DNA from: Phyllobacteriaceae bacterium
GTDB taxonomy: Bacteria > Pseudomonadota > Alphaproteobacteria > Rhizobiales > Rhizobiaceae
Assembly (NCBI GenBank): GCA_024645155.1
Contig: JAHEGF010000006.1
Location: 1-29,823, forward strand
Direction of reading: 5' to 3'
DNA: 29,823 bases
Part shown: piece by piece, positions 1-7,722 of the stretch
Numbering within the stretch: the first letter of the stretch is position 1
Layout of the letters: every line of letters starts with the position of its first letter
Position numbers and translations under genes: made by a program
The notes under the pieces: generated by a model
Seen by the model: only the letters and a program-made list of their open reading frames with translations
Database searches by the model: none
What the model was told of the DNA's origin: nothing

Positions 1-382
1 ATGCTGACAATGAATTTCCCGTACGCGTTTTCGTCAGCCAGTCATTTTTCTGGCCATCATCACCGAAAAGCGAGATCGCACCGGTTCCAAGCCCCTGCAT
101 GGCAAACGCGAAATCAGCCAGTCCGTCATGGCGGGCAAGCGTCTCCCGAATAATGCAGAGGCTGCGAACGTCAAGCTTTGAGGTTGGATCTTGCGGGTCA
201 ACGGCACTGTAACGGAGCCAGCCTTGGTGGCCCAGTTTTGCAACCAATGCTCGGCAGGAATCATCAACATTGTTGTGATCGATATCGTTGAGATTGCCTT
301 TGGCCCAATGGTCGAGGCTGTCGGCCAACTCGCGGTGACGGTCTTCAAAAAACGGCCAGTCCAGGTAGCTGCGATCAGGCAT
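1..382 (-). CDS. Acyl-CoA dehydrogenase, N-terminal part (runs off window)
   Basis: The reverse strand from ATG at 382 is open to the window edge (127 codons) and begins MPDRSYLDWPFFEDRHREL. It continues through a helical region resembling the acyl-CoA dehydrogenase N-terminal domain, with the motifs CIIRETLARHDGLADFAFAM, QGLGTGAISLFG and a following DDGQKNDWL (the usual G-T-x-x-Q-K-x-x-W/Y-L context). The catalytic base and the FAD-binding middle and C-terminal domains lie outside the window. Its ATG shares one base with the stop codon of the enoyl-CoA hydratase upstream (TGATG), so the two are probably translationally coupled. By context it would oxidise an alicyclic or beta-oxidation-type CoA thioester produced by the monooxygenase/reductase encoded at the head of the operon. 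The family call is fairly sure; the substrate is inferred. Confidence 0.85.
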   Translation of the reverse strand, partial: MPDRSYLDWPFFEDRHRELADSLDHWAKGNLNDIDHNNVDDSCRALVAKLGHQGWLRYSAVDPQDPTSKLDVRSLCIIRETLARHDGLADFAFAMQGLGTGAISLFGDDGQKNDWLTKTRTGNSLSA

Positions 383-1194
383 CAGTTTCCCTCAAAGACC
401 GGGTTCTTTTTGGCGACAAATGCCTTGTAGGCGCGCCGGAAATCTTGCGTCTGCATGCATATTGCCTGCGCTTGTGCTTCCGCCTCGATCGCCTGCTCGA
501 TGCTCATGTTCCATTCCTGCGCAAGCATTGTTTTGGTGATCATATGTGCAAATTCCGGTCCATCCGATATTCGCTGTGCCATGGAAATCGCTTCCATTTC
601 GAGTATCTCACCAGCGACAATCCGATTAAAAAATCCCCAACGCTCACCCTCGTCGGCGCTCATGCTGCGTCCGGTGTAAAGAAGTTCGGCTGCCCGGCCC
701 TGGCCAATGATCCGCGGCAGGATTGCACAAGCACCCATGTCGCAGCCGGCCAGGCCAACCCTTGTAAATAGAAACGCAGTCTTTGCCTCCGGCGATCCGA
801 TCCGCAAATCGGATGCCATCGCAATAATAGCGCCCGCACCTACACAAATCCCGTCGATGGCCGATATGACCGGTTTACCGCAATTGACCATTGCCTTGAC
901 GAGGTCGCCTGTCATTCGTGTGAATTCCAGTAAACCCTTCATATCCTTATCGACCAATGGGCCGATAATGTCGTGAACATCCCCACCGGAGCAAAAATTA
1001 CCTCCATTCGAAGCAAAAACAACAGCGCTGACGTCGTCGCAATAGGGCAGCATTCTGAACCAGTCACGCAGTTCCGCGTAGCTGTCGAAAGTCAGCGGAT
1101 TTTTCCGGTCGGGTCGATTGAGGGAAATTACAGCGAGCCGGCGCTCCATTCGGAAATTGAAATGGACGGTACTCAAATCTGCTATTCTAGCCAT
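382..1194 (-). CDS. Enoyl-CoA hydratase/isomerase (crotonase) family protein
   Basis: A 270-residue crotonase-fold protein of usual family length. The oxyanion-hole segments are visible as NFCSGGDVHD (residues 67-75) and GICVGAGAIIAMASDL (115-130). The downstream GLAGCDMGACAILPRIIG stretch and the conserved AAELLYTG with Glu170 match the second catalytic glutamate of hydratases. The position of the first glutamate of rat crotonase (Glu144) appears to be Arg145, so the chemistry may not be plain hydration. GGAGGGTCC in front of ATG 1194 is a good ribosome site, although it lies inside the end of the MarR gene, which overlaps by 8 nt. It sits between the MarR gene and the acyl-CoA dehydrogenase, as expected for a CoA-thioester aromatic pathway acting after ring hydroxylation and reduction. 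Family certain, substrate inferred. Confidence 0.9.
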   Translation of the reverse strand: MARIADLSTVHFNFRMERRLAVISLNRPDRKNPLTFDSYAELRDWFRMLPYCDDVSAVVFASNGGNFCSGGDVHDIIGPLVDKDMKGLLEFTRMTGDLVKAMVNCGKPVISAIDGICVGAGAIIAMASDLRIGSPEAKTAFLFTRVGLAGCDMGACAILPRIIGQGRAAELLYTGRSMSADEGERWGFFNRIVAGEILEMEAISMAQRISDGPEFAHMITKTMLAQEWNMSIEQAIEAEAQAQAICMQTQDFRRAYKAFVAKKNPVFEGN

Positions 1195-1654
1195 TTACTG
1201 GACCCTCCAAAATGGCGGCATGGGCATCAATGCGGCCAAGCAATTCGATCAACTGGTTTGCGTCGTCGGCATTTATTTGCTTCAGCAGATTGCTCACCCA
1301 TTTTTCGTGTACGCCAGCCAGTTGTTCAAATTCGGCGCGTCCCTTTTCGGTTAGCCGGACGGTCATTGCGCGACGGTCATTTTCGACGGGGACACGCATG
1401 ATCGTGCCTTCACCGACCAAACGGTCGACTATCCCCGTAACATTCCCGTTGGAAACGCGCAGCACGCCGGAAAGTTCGCTCATCTTGAGGCCTTCCTTTT
1501 CCCGGAAGAGGGCAGCCATCACGTCAAACCTTGGAAGAGTGGTATTGAATTCCGTACGCAATCGCTCGCGAAGATCCGATTCCATCGTCCGGGATACCTT
1601 AAGAATTCTGAGCCAGAGCCGAAGCCGGGCCTTTGAAATAGCTTCTTCAATCAC
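1187..1654 (-). CDS. MarR family transcriptional regulator
   Basis: A 155-residue winged helix-turn-helix protein. The recognition region LKMSELSGVLRVSNGNVTG (about 56-74) is followed by IVDRLVGEGTIMRVP and the wing signature ENDRRAMTVRLTEKG with the typical D-R-R. Long flanking helices at both ends would form the dimer interface. The start is GTG at 1654, preceded by AAGGGA about 8 nt away. It lies inside the catabolic operon, with 38 bases to the SDR gene upstream and an 8 nt overlap with the hydratase downstream. It is therefore probably autoregulated and controls the operon in response to an aromatic acid or its CoA thioester, as many MarR proteins of aromatic pathways do. The palindrome at 4842-4856 is a candidate binding site. 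Confidence 0.92.
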   Translation of the reverse strand: MIEEAISKARLRLWLRILKVSRTMESDLRERLRTEFNTTLPRFDVMAALFREKEGLKMSELSGVLRVSNGNVTGIVDRLVGEGTIMRVPVENDRRAMTVRLTEKGRAEFEQLAGVHEKWVSNLLKQINADDANQLIELLGRIDAHAAILEGPVNG

Positions 1655-1693
1655 TGGAAGGTCCCTTGTCTTGCCGGTGTTCGTTTTGCCCGT

Positions 1694-2455
1694 TCATGTT
1701 TCCCCTCCCGAAATGGATATGGCCTGACCTGTAACCGATTTTGAACCGGTGCCACATAGCCACAAAACTGCCTGGGCGACCTCATCGGGCTGGACAAAAC
1801 GGTTTTGCGGATTGTTTGCCATGAGTAACGCTCCCGCGTCCTCTGTTGACATGCCGGTCTTTGCTGCAATGTTTTTAAGCGTTTGCTCAAGCATGGCGGT
1901 CTCTACGTAACCCGGACAAATAGCATTTGCAGTAATATTGGACGCGGCCAATTCTTGTGCCACAGCGCGCGTTAGCCCGATGACACCGTGCTTGGCAGCA
2001 CAGTACCCTGATACGTAGGGATACCCCTTCAGTCCGGCTGTCGAGGCAACCGCCAACAAACGCCCCCAGCCCGCCTGTTTCATGTCTTCTAGGGCATTTT
2101 TCCAGACGTTGAATACGCCGATCAGATTGACGTTGATGGTATCCCGCAGATCGCTTTCAGCCATCTTGGAAAACGCGACACTTTTCGCTGAACCGGCATT
2201 GGCGATCCCTATGTCGACAGGTCCGGTTCTTGAACGCAGTTCAATGAAAGCTTCTTTGACTGCGTCACCAGCACATACGTCACAGGCGTACCAGCTAATC
2301 AGATTGTTGCGCAGTGCAGTCGCGCGCAAAGGCTCCTCGCGCCTCCCAACAATTGATACATTGGCGCCGGCGTTCGCCAGAGCAACCGCAATTTCAGCGC
2401 CGATTCCGGTGCCGCCGCCTGATACAATAGCGTGTTTTCCTCGAAGGGTTTTCAT
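1694..2455 (-). CDS. SDR family NAD(P)-dependent oxidoreductase
   Basis: A classical short-chain dehydrogenase of 253 residues. The cofactor motif GGGTGIG is at 13-19, the NAG motif at 86-88, Ser138 in the VASTAG segment, and the catalytic Tyr151-x-x-x-Lys155 in YCAAK. The C-terminal PGYVETAM and the final SISGGET are typical. Two arginines after the second beta strand (GRR, about 37-39) hint at NADP preference. ATG 2455 was chosen because the family consensus begins here and because it follows the monooxygenase stop codon by a single base; in-frame codons further upstream lie wholly inside the monooxygenase gene. In this operon it probably oxidises or reduces a hydroxy or keto group on the alicyclic CoA intermediate; the step is inferred from context. 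Confidence 0.92.
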   Translation of the reverse strand: MKTLRGKHAIVSGGGTGIGAEIAVALANAGANVSIVGRREEPLRATALRNNLISWYACDVCAGDAVKEAFIELRSRTGPVDIGIANAGSAKSVAFSKMAESDLRDTINVNLIGVFNVWKNALEDMKQAGWGRLLAVASTAGLKGYPYVSGYCAAKHGVIGLTRAVAQELAASNITANAICPGYVETAMLEQTLKNIAAKTGMSTEDAGALLMANNPQNRFVQPDEVAQAVLWLCGTGSKSVTGQAISISGGET

Positions 2456-2456
2456 T

Positions 2457-4754
2457 CTAAACCTTGTCCAGCATCGTGTCGGTGCGGTCCGCAAGACGCC
2501 ACATCTGGTCGCGTCCGGCAAGATATGGGTCCGGCCATTTCTCATGGCGATCGCCGATCGAGCTTGCTGCGTGGTATGTCCAATAGGGATTGGCGAGATG
2601 CGGACGGGCAAGGCAAACGAGATCAGCCCGCCCTGCCATCAGGATGGAATTGGCATGATCGGCTTCATAGATGTTGCCAACCGCCATCGTTGCCATCCCT
2701 GTTTCGTTGCGGATGCGATCAGAAAACGGCGTCTGGAACATGCGCCCGTAGACCGGCTCAGCTCGAATTGATGTTTGCCCCGCCGATACATCGCAAATGT
2801 CTACACCAGCGTCCTGCAGGAGGCGGGCGACGTCAACCGCATCCTCTGGCGATATCCCTTCGCCCTCAACCCAGTCATTTGCTGAAATACGCACCGAGAC
2901 CGGCTTGCGCGCCGGCCACACTTCACGAACTGCATGATAAATCTCAAGCGGGTATCGCATCCGGTTCTCCAACGTTCCTCCATATTCGTCCGAACGGTTG
3001 TTGGTCAGGGGAGTTATGAATGATGATAGCAAATATCCGTGTGCCGCATGAATTTCGATCATGTCGAACCCGGCTCGATCAGCCGCTTCCGCGGCGGAAA
3101 CAAACTGGGCACGGATAACGTCCATATCGCTGCGGTCAATAGCCTTTGGTTTTTGGCTTTCCGGCGACCATGGGACATTTGAAGCTGACAAGAGCGGCCA
3201 GTTGCCTTCTTTCAGCGGCATGTCGCTTTCTTCCCAGCCCAGTTGGGTCGACCCCTTGGAGCCGGAATGGCCGAGTTGCATGCATATCTTTGCCTCTGTC
3301 TCTTTGTGAACAAAGTCAGTCAGGCGCTTCCAGGCCGTTTCCTGTTCGGAGGAATACATGCCAGGGCAACCCGGAGTAATTCGCCCCTCGGGGGAAACGC
3401 AGGTCATCTCGGTATAAACCAGACCCGCTCCACCTTTGGCTCGCTCGCTGTAGTGAACGAAATGCCAGTCGGTTGGGCACCCGTCAACCGCCTTGTACTG
3501 GGCCATCGGGGACACGACAATCCGGTTTTTCAGCGTAAGGTCGCGCAATCTGTATGGTGCAAACATGGGCGCGCGAACCGGTGCATCCGCGCCAACGCCG
3601 GCACGTGTCTGAAACCACTTTTCCGCCCTTTCAAGCCATTCGCTATCCCGCAAACGGAGGTTTTCATGTGAAATTCGTTGGCTGCGGGTGAGAAGCGAAT
3701 AGTTGAACTGAATTGGATCCAGATCGAGATAACGCTCAACTTCCTCGAACCACTCCAATGAGTTTCGGGCTGCCGATTGCAAGCGCAAAACCTCCAGCCG
3801 CCGTTCTTCCTGGTATCTTTCGAACGCCGCCTCCATCGAAGGTTCGCTATGCAGAAATTCAGCCAGGGCAATCGCGCTGTCAAAGGCGAGGCGCGAACCC
3901 GAACCAATGGAGAAATGTCCAGTAGCTGCAGCATCACCCATCAAAACCACGTTTTTGTGGAACCACCTCTCACAAATGACCCGAGGAAAGTTCATCCACA
4001 CGGCCGAGCCGCGTAAATGATTGGCGTTTGATATCAGCCGGTGCCCACCAAGGTGGTCCGCGAAAATCCTCTCGCACGCCTCGATGGTTTCCTGCTTCGA
4101 CATTTGCTCGAATCCCCAGGCACCCCAGGTTTTCTGACTGCATTCCACGATCACAGTCGCGGTTTCATCATCAAACTGATAGGCATGGATCCACATCCAG
4201 CCATGTTGCGTTTTTTCGAAAATGAATGTGAAAGCGTCGTTGAATTTCTGATGAGTTCCCAGCCAGATGAACTTGCAAAGCCGAACGTCGATATCTGGCT
4301 TGAAAACTTCCTCATATTCACGGCGAATTGCGGAATTGATTCCGTCGGCGGCAACTACAAGGTCGAATTCCTCACGGTATTCTTCCGCGGATCTAAACTC
4401 TGCCTGGAACCGTAGCTCGACTCCCAGCTCTCGAGCGCGGCTCTGCAGAATTAGGAGCATTTTCATGCGACCGATACCCGCAAAACCATGCCCGCCGGAT
4501 ACAGTGCGAACACCGTTGTGGACTACCGCGATGTCATCCCAATAAGCGAAATTGGCGCGAATTTCCTCCGTGCTTTTGGGGTCGTTCTTCTGCATGTTCT
4601 CAAGAGCATCATCCGAAAGCACAACGCCCCAGCCAAATGTGTCATCTGGCTTGTTGCGTTCGATGACCACGACCTCGTGGGACGGGTCCTTCAATTTCAT
4701 CGAGATCGCAAAATACAACCCAGCCGGACCACCACCAAGACATGCGACTCTCAT
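2457..4754 (-). CDS. Bifunctional 2-aminobenzoyl-CoA / salicylyl-CoA monooxygenase-oxidoreductase
   Basis: A 765-residue fusion. The N-terminal half (about 1-375) is a flavin monooxygenase of the PHBH type: FAD Rossmann motif LGGGPAGLYFA near residue 6, and a second FAD motif VLMGDAAATGHFSIGSG near 280. The C-terminal half (about 395-765) is an Old Yellow Enzyme-type NADH:flavin oxidoreductase: FAPYRLRDLTLKNRIVVSPM, EIHAAHGYLLSSFITPLTN, then NRSDEYGGTLENR. This architecture is that of 2-aminobenzoyl-CoA monooxygenase/reductase, which hydroxylates and then dearomatises anthraniloyl-CoA; databases also name it salicylyl-CoA 5-hydroxylase/oxidoreductase. It heads an operon of SDR, MarR, crotonase and acyl-CoA dehydrogenase, supporting ring reduction followed by beta-oxidation-like steps. 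The CoA ligase needed to start the pathway is not in the window. AGGGAGA precedes ATG 4754. Substrate (2-amino or 2-hydroxy) cannot be decided from the sequence. Confidence 0.92.
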   Translation of the reverse strand: MRVACLGGGPAGLYFAISMKLKDPSHEVVVIERNKPDDTFGWGVVLSDDALENMQKNDPKSTEEIRANFAYWDDIAVVHNGVRTVSGGHGFAGIGRMKMLLILQSRARELGVELRFQAEFRSAEEYREEFDLVVAADGINSAIRREYEEVFKPDIDVRLCKFIWLGTHQKFNDAFTFIFEKTQHGWMWIHAYQFDDETATVIVECSQKTWGAWGFEQMSKQETIEACERIFADHLGGHRLISNANHLRGSAVWMNFPRVICERWFHKNVVLMGDAAATGHFSIGSGSRLAFDSAIALAEFLHSEPSMEAAFERYQEERRLEVLRLQSAARNSLEWFEEVERYLDLDPIQFNYSLLTRSQRISHENLRLRDSEWLERAEKWFQTRAGVGADAPVRAPMFAPYRLRDLTLKNRIVVSPMAQYKAVDGCPTDWHFVHYSERAKGGAGLVYTEMTCVSPEGRITPGCPGMYSSEQETAWKRLTDFVHKETEAKICMQLGHSGSKGSTQLGWEESDMPLKEGNWPLLSASNVPWSPESQKPKAIDRSDMDVIRAQFVSAAEAADRAGFDMIEIHAAHGYLLSSFITPLTNNRSDEYGGTLENRMRYPLEIYHAVREVWPARKPVSVRISANDWVEGEGISPEDAVDVARLLQDAGVDICDVSAGQTSIRAEPVYGRMFQTPFSDRIRNETGMATMAVGNIYEADHANSILMAGRADLVCLARPHLANPYWTYHAASSIGDRHEKWPDPYLAGRDQMWRLADRTDTMLDKV

Positions 4755-5149
4755 TTGCCAATCTCCCTGGCTCTTTCCACCCCGGCGCCGTTGCAGTCGG
4801 CGCTTCGACTAATGCTAACGCGCGAAAAATTTAATTACAAGCATAAATAATTTATGTATAAAATAAATTAGTAAAACCTTCGTTACGGGTCGTCAATTCT
4901 GTATATTTGGCTTTTTTTCATGGTGCGCAATTTTCGTTGCTCATGGGTATCAGGACCACCAGGGGCCTTTCGGGAATTGACTAAAGTCATATCCATTCTC
5001 TCACTAAGCAATTGAATACTCGCGGAAATGCGGTAAACACGTTTCACATATCAACCATAGGTAGGAAAAGTGATGGTTTGTCATCGTCAGGCATGCCAAT
5101 CTTGAAAGAAAAATAACGCTAATTCGACTTTGATTGGGGCCGGACGACG
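4755..5149. promoter_or_regulatory. Divergent intergenic region: catabolic operon / nucleotide cyclase
   Basis: A 395-bp gene-free stretch between two divergent genes. The part next to the catabolic operon (about 4828-4875) is strikingly A+T-rich and holds the palindrome annotated separately. Closer to the cyclase there is a small inverted repeat TGACT-AA-AGTCA (4978-4989). I see no open frame with a convincing ribosome site, no terminator with a T-run and no tRNA. Promoters for both flanking genes must lie here, but I cannot assign -35/-10 elements with confidence. Confidence 0.6.
4842..4856. promoter_or_regulatory. Candidate MarR operator palindrome upstream of the catabolic operon
   Basis: CATAAAT-A-ATTTATG has 7-bp perfect inverted arms around one central base, about 90-100 bp upstream of the monooxygenase ATG on the minus strand. 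An overlapping second imperfect repeat, TTTAT-GT-ATAAA (4851-4862), follows. The size and A+T-rich character fit MarR-family operators, and a MarR gene is the third gene of the operon. The repeat is seen directly; its function is inferred. Confidence 0.45.
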
Positions 5150-6937
5150 ATGTCGGAAGAGTCGTTTACTCGACAGCTAGCAACTATCGTGTGCATTGAT
5201 GCGGTCGGCTTTTCACGCATGATGGGCATCGATGAGGAACGAACGCTTTCCGCGCTCGAAAACCGTCACGCGGCGATTACACAAATTTGCGAAAGCTTTG
5301 CCGGGCGCACGTTTGGAGCGGCTGGGGACAGTATAATGGTGGAATTCGGTTCACCCATCGATTCCCTTCGCGCTGCATTTGAGTTTCAGGATGAAATTGC
5401 CAGGCTGAACGAAAATGAGCCTGACAGCTGGAAAATGGCATTTCGTGTTGGAATTAACACAGGTGATGCAATTGTGCGCGGCGATTTGTTGTTCGGCGAT
5501 GATGTCAACATTGCCGCCCGCCTTCAGGAGATTTCACCGGGCGGCGGCCTTACTATTTCAGATACAACTTATGAACACGTTCGCGGGAAGTCTGCAGCAA
5601 CTTTTACGTTTCTCGGCGAAAAGAGATTAAAGCATATTGCATACCCTATAGGGGCCTACACTTGCCGTCGCTTGTTGTCCGGTGCGGAAAGCGGTGATTC
5701 TGGCTCGCCCGTGAGCACGCAGGAAACTGTCTCGACAAAAGTTCCCGGTTCTGTTGGACCACCGGCAATTGCAGTGCTGCCATTCAGAAACATCACCAGT
5801 GATCTTGGAGGAGATTTTATTGCGGACGGAATATCAGGCGATATCGCTGCTGGTCTGGCAAACATCCGTTGGCTGCCTGTCATTTCCAGAAGTTCAACTT
5901 TTCAGTTTCGCGATGAGAACCTTGATGCAATTTCGGCGGGCAAGACTCTGGGCGCCGGTTATGTGGTCAGTGGCACGATTGCCTGTGATGGTACGCGATT
6001 GCGGTTGAATGCCACGTTGGAAGACGTCGCTGCCGCTCGTACAGTGTGGACACGCCGGTATGACCGGAAATTCTCAAGTCTGCTTGAACTGCAAGATGAA
6101 CTCGGCTCTGAAATCGTATCAATGCTTGAGCAGCAGGTAGATCGGGCTGAGCAGGCGAGAACATTCAAGACACCATGGGAGGATCTCGATACCTGGCAGC
6201 TTGTCCGGCGCGGCCGCTGGCACATGCAAAAGCGCACCAGCGAGGATACCAAGGCAGCGATAGAGTGTTTTGAGAAAGCCCTAAAAGACGATCCTAATTC
6301 CAGTGCGACGCTCAATGAAATTGCCTGGTGGTATTTTTGGCGCGCTTGGCTTCGGCTTGGGGACCCAAGCGACTTGGGCAAGGTCGAGAAATATTCCATG
6401 AGAGCCTTGTATATGGATAGCCAGGATGCCCGTCCCCACGCCTATCTGGGTGCCTGCGAAATAATGCGCAAGCGCCCGGGCAGGGCAGTCGGCTATCTGC
6501 AAGAAGCCATACGTATTGACCCAAGCTTCGCCTTCGCCTATTCGGCGCTCGGCAGTTCGAACTTGCTATTGGGAATTCCGGAAAAAGCTGTCGGCTTTTT
6601 CAAGGATGCCGAGCGCTTAAGTCCATTTGACATCTACCAGTTTCACAATCTCGGTGAACTTGCATCTGCTCAGTTTCATATGGGTATGTGGGAAGAAGCA
6701 ATCGACAGCGCGGATAGGTCAATAGTGCTTTCGCCAAGATACTTTTTGTCACGCCTCGTAAAAATTGGCTCCTTGGCCAGTATGGACAGGATTGCGGAAG
6801 CAAAAACGGAAATCACGATATTGAACCAGCGGCTACCGGAATTCACGTTGGAACGAATGGAGTGGATACCCTACGTCGATGCTTCCTATAACAGGAAGCT
6901 GATCACTGCTTTCGAAAAGGCGCTGAATCATGAATAG
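5150..6937 (+). CDS. Class III adenylate/guanylate cyclase with TolB-like and TPR domains
   Basis: A 595-residue soluble protein without membrane segments. Residues about 8-175 are a class III nucleotide cyclase catalytic domain: metal aspartates Asp17 (in CIDAVGFS) and Asp60 (in AAGDSIMVEF), and transition-state residues Asn120 and Arg124 in FGDDVNIAARLQ. The lysine usually found three residues before the GD pair is Gly56, so nucleotide choice is uncertain. Residues about 205-335 (GPPAIAVLPFRNI, VSGTIACDGTRLRLNATLED) resemble the TolB/FlgO-like nucleoside-binding module that often follows rhizobial cyclases. Residues about 355-590 are TPR-like helices (EKALKDDPNS, LQEAIRIDPSFAFAYSALG). The role is probably cAMP signalling controlled by protein contacts. 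It stands alone, divergent from the catabolic operon. The ATG 5150 ribosome site is weak. Confidence 0.88.
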   Translation: MSEESFTRQLATIVCIDAVGFSRMMGIDEERTLSALENRHAAITQICESFAGRTFGAAGDSIMVEFGSPIDSLRAAFEFQDEIARLNENEPDSWKMAFRVGINTGDAIVRGDLLFGDDVNIAARLQEISPGGGLTISDTTYEHVRGKSAATFTFLGEKRLKHIAYPIGAYTCRRLLSGAESGDSGSPVSTQETVSTKVPGSVGPPAIAVLPFRNITSDLGGDFIADGISGDIAAGLANIRWLPVISRSSTFQFRDENLDAISAGKTLGAGYVVSGTIACDGTRLRLNATLEDVAAARTVWTRRYDRKFSSLLELQDELGSEIVSMLEQQVDRAEQARTFKTPWEDLDTWQLVRRGRWHMQKRTSEDTKAAIECFEKALKDDPNSSATLNEIAWWYFWRAWLRLGDPSDLGKVEKYSMRALYMDSQDARPHAYLGACEIMRKRPGRAVGYLQEAIRIDPSFAFAYSALGSSNLLLGIPEKAVGFFKDAERLSPFDIYQFHNLGELASAQFHMGMWEEAIDSADRSIVLSPRYFLSRLVKIGSLASMDRIAEAKTEITILNQRLPEFTLERMEWIPYVDASYNRKLITAFEKALNHE

Positions 6938-6995
6938 CGTTGATCCCCTGTAATCGTTATCCCGCAGTGGCAGATGGCCAATTATTGACAGTCAT

Positions 6996-7022
6996 TTGAA
7001 ATTCGGCGACGCAAGGTATATT
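6996..7022 (+). promoter_or_regulatory. Possible promoter of the S24 repressor gene
   Basis: TTGAAA (6996-7001) and TATATT (7017-7022) are separated by 15 bp, slightly short for a sigma-70 promoter, 30 bp before the start codon. The call rests on pattern only. Confidence 0.3.
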
Positions 7023-7051
7023 TTCCTTTCACTTGAACGGAGAAATGAGCC

Positions 7052-7699
7052 ATGCTTTCCCATGCCGGGGTTTGGGCCGCCATTGACGCACTTGCCGCAC
7101 AATACTCATTGTCGGCATCGGGTTTGGCAAAGCGTGCGGGGCTCGACTCAACCGCCTTCAACAAGTCAAAGCGGTTTTCAGCAGATGGCCGTCCGCGTTG
7201 GCCATCAACGGAATCGCTTGCAAAGATCATGACGGCGACCGGCGCCACACTTGAGGAATTTTCTGAACTGATCGGCACTCCCCGATCATACCGCTACCGT
7301 TCAGCGCCCTCCGTTGCAGAAGTGCCGCTCATCGGATTTGCACAGGCGGGTGGCGGCGGATTCTTCGACGATGCCGGTTTTCCAGTCGGGCAGGGTTGGG
7401 ATTCAGTCAGCGTACCGGGCAAGGTTGGGGAGGCCGCATATGCATTGCAAGTGCAGGGAGATTCGATGTTACCCTTGTATAAGGATGGCGATATCCTGAT
7501 TGTTGATCCCGAGATTTCGACTCACCGCGGTGATCGCGTAGTCGTCAAGACCACTGCCGGCGAGGTTATGACTAAAATGCTTGCACGGCGGACGGCTACC
7601 CACATCGAACTCCATTCGCTTAACCCGGAACATCCATTACGTCGGTACAAATTGGCGGAAGTCAGTTGGATCGCGCGTGTGATTTGGGCCAGCCAGTAG
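7052..7699 (+). CDS. HTH transcriptional regulator with S24 (LexA/CI-type) autoprotease domain
   Basis: A 215-residue protein. Residues about 1-75 form an N-terminal helix-turn-helix of the XRE or CI type (SASGLAKRAGLDSTAFNKSK, then WPSTESLAKIM). Residues about 90-213 form an S24 peptidase domain: a candidate Ala99-Gly100 self-cleavage site in FAQAGGGG, catalytic Ser138 in VQGDSMLPLYKDGD, and Lys175 in EVMTKMLARR. The residues needed for RecA-stimulated autocleavage are therefore all present. It is not LexA itself, whose HTH differs, and there are no phage genes nearby, so it is probably a chromosomal stress- or damage-responsive repressor. It converges with lysS, 23 bp away, with no obvious terminator. 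Target genes are unknown. Confidence 0.85.
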   Translation: MLSHAGVWAAIDALAAQYSLSASGLAKRAGLDSTAFNKSKRFSADGRPRWPSTESLAKIMTATGATLEEFSELIGTPRSYRYRSAPSVAEVPLIGFAQAGGGGFFDDAGFPVGQGWDSVSVPGKVGEAAYALQVQGDSMLPLYKDGDILIVDPEISTHRGDRVVVKTTAGEVMTKMLARRTATHIELHSLNPEHPLRRYKLAEVSWIARVIWASQ

Positions 7700-7722
7700 T
7701 CCGATCCGATCAATCCAAGTTG

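Noticed and set aside
2456..2611. In-frame N-terminal extension of the SDR gene
   Set aside because: It lies inside the monooxygenase gene, and the SDR fold begins at the MKTLRGKHAIVSGGG stretch.
7700..7722. Bidirectional terminator between the S24 gene and lysS
   Set aside because: Only a short GATCCGATC palindrome is present, without a stable stem or T-run.
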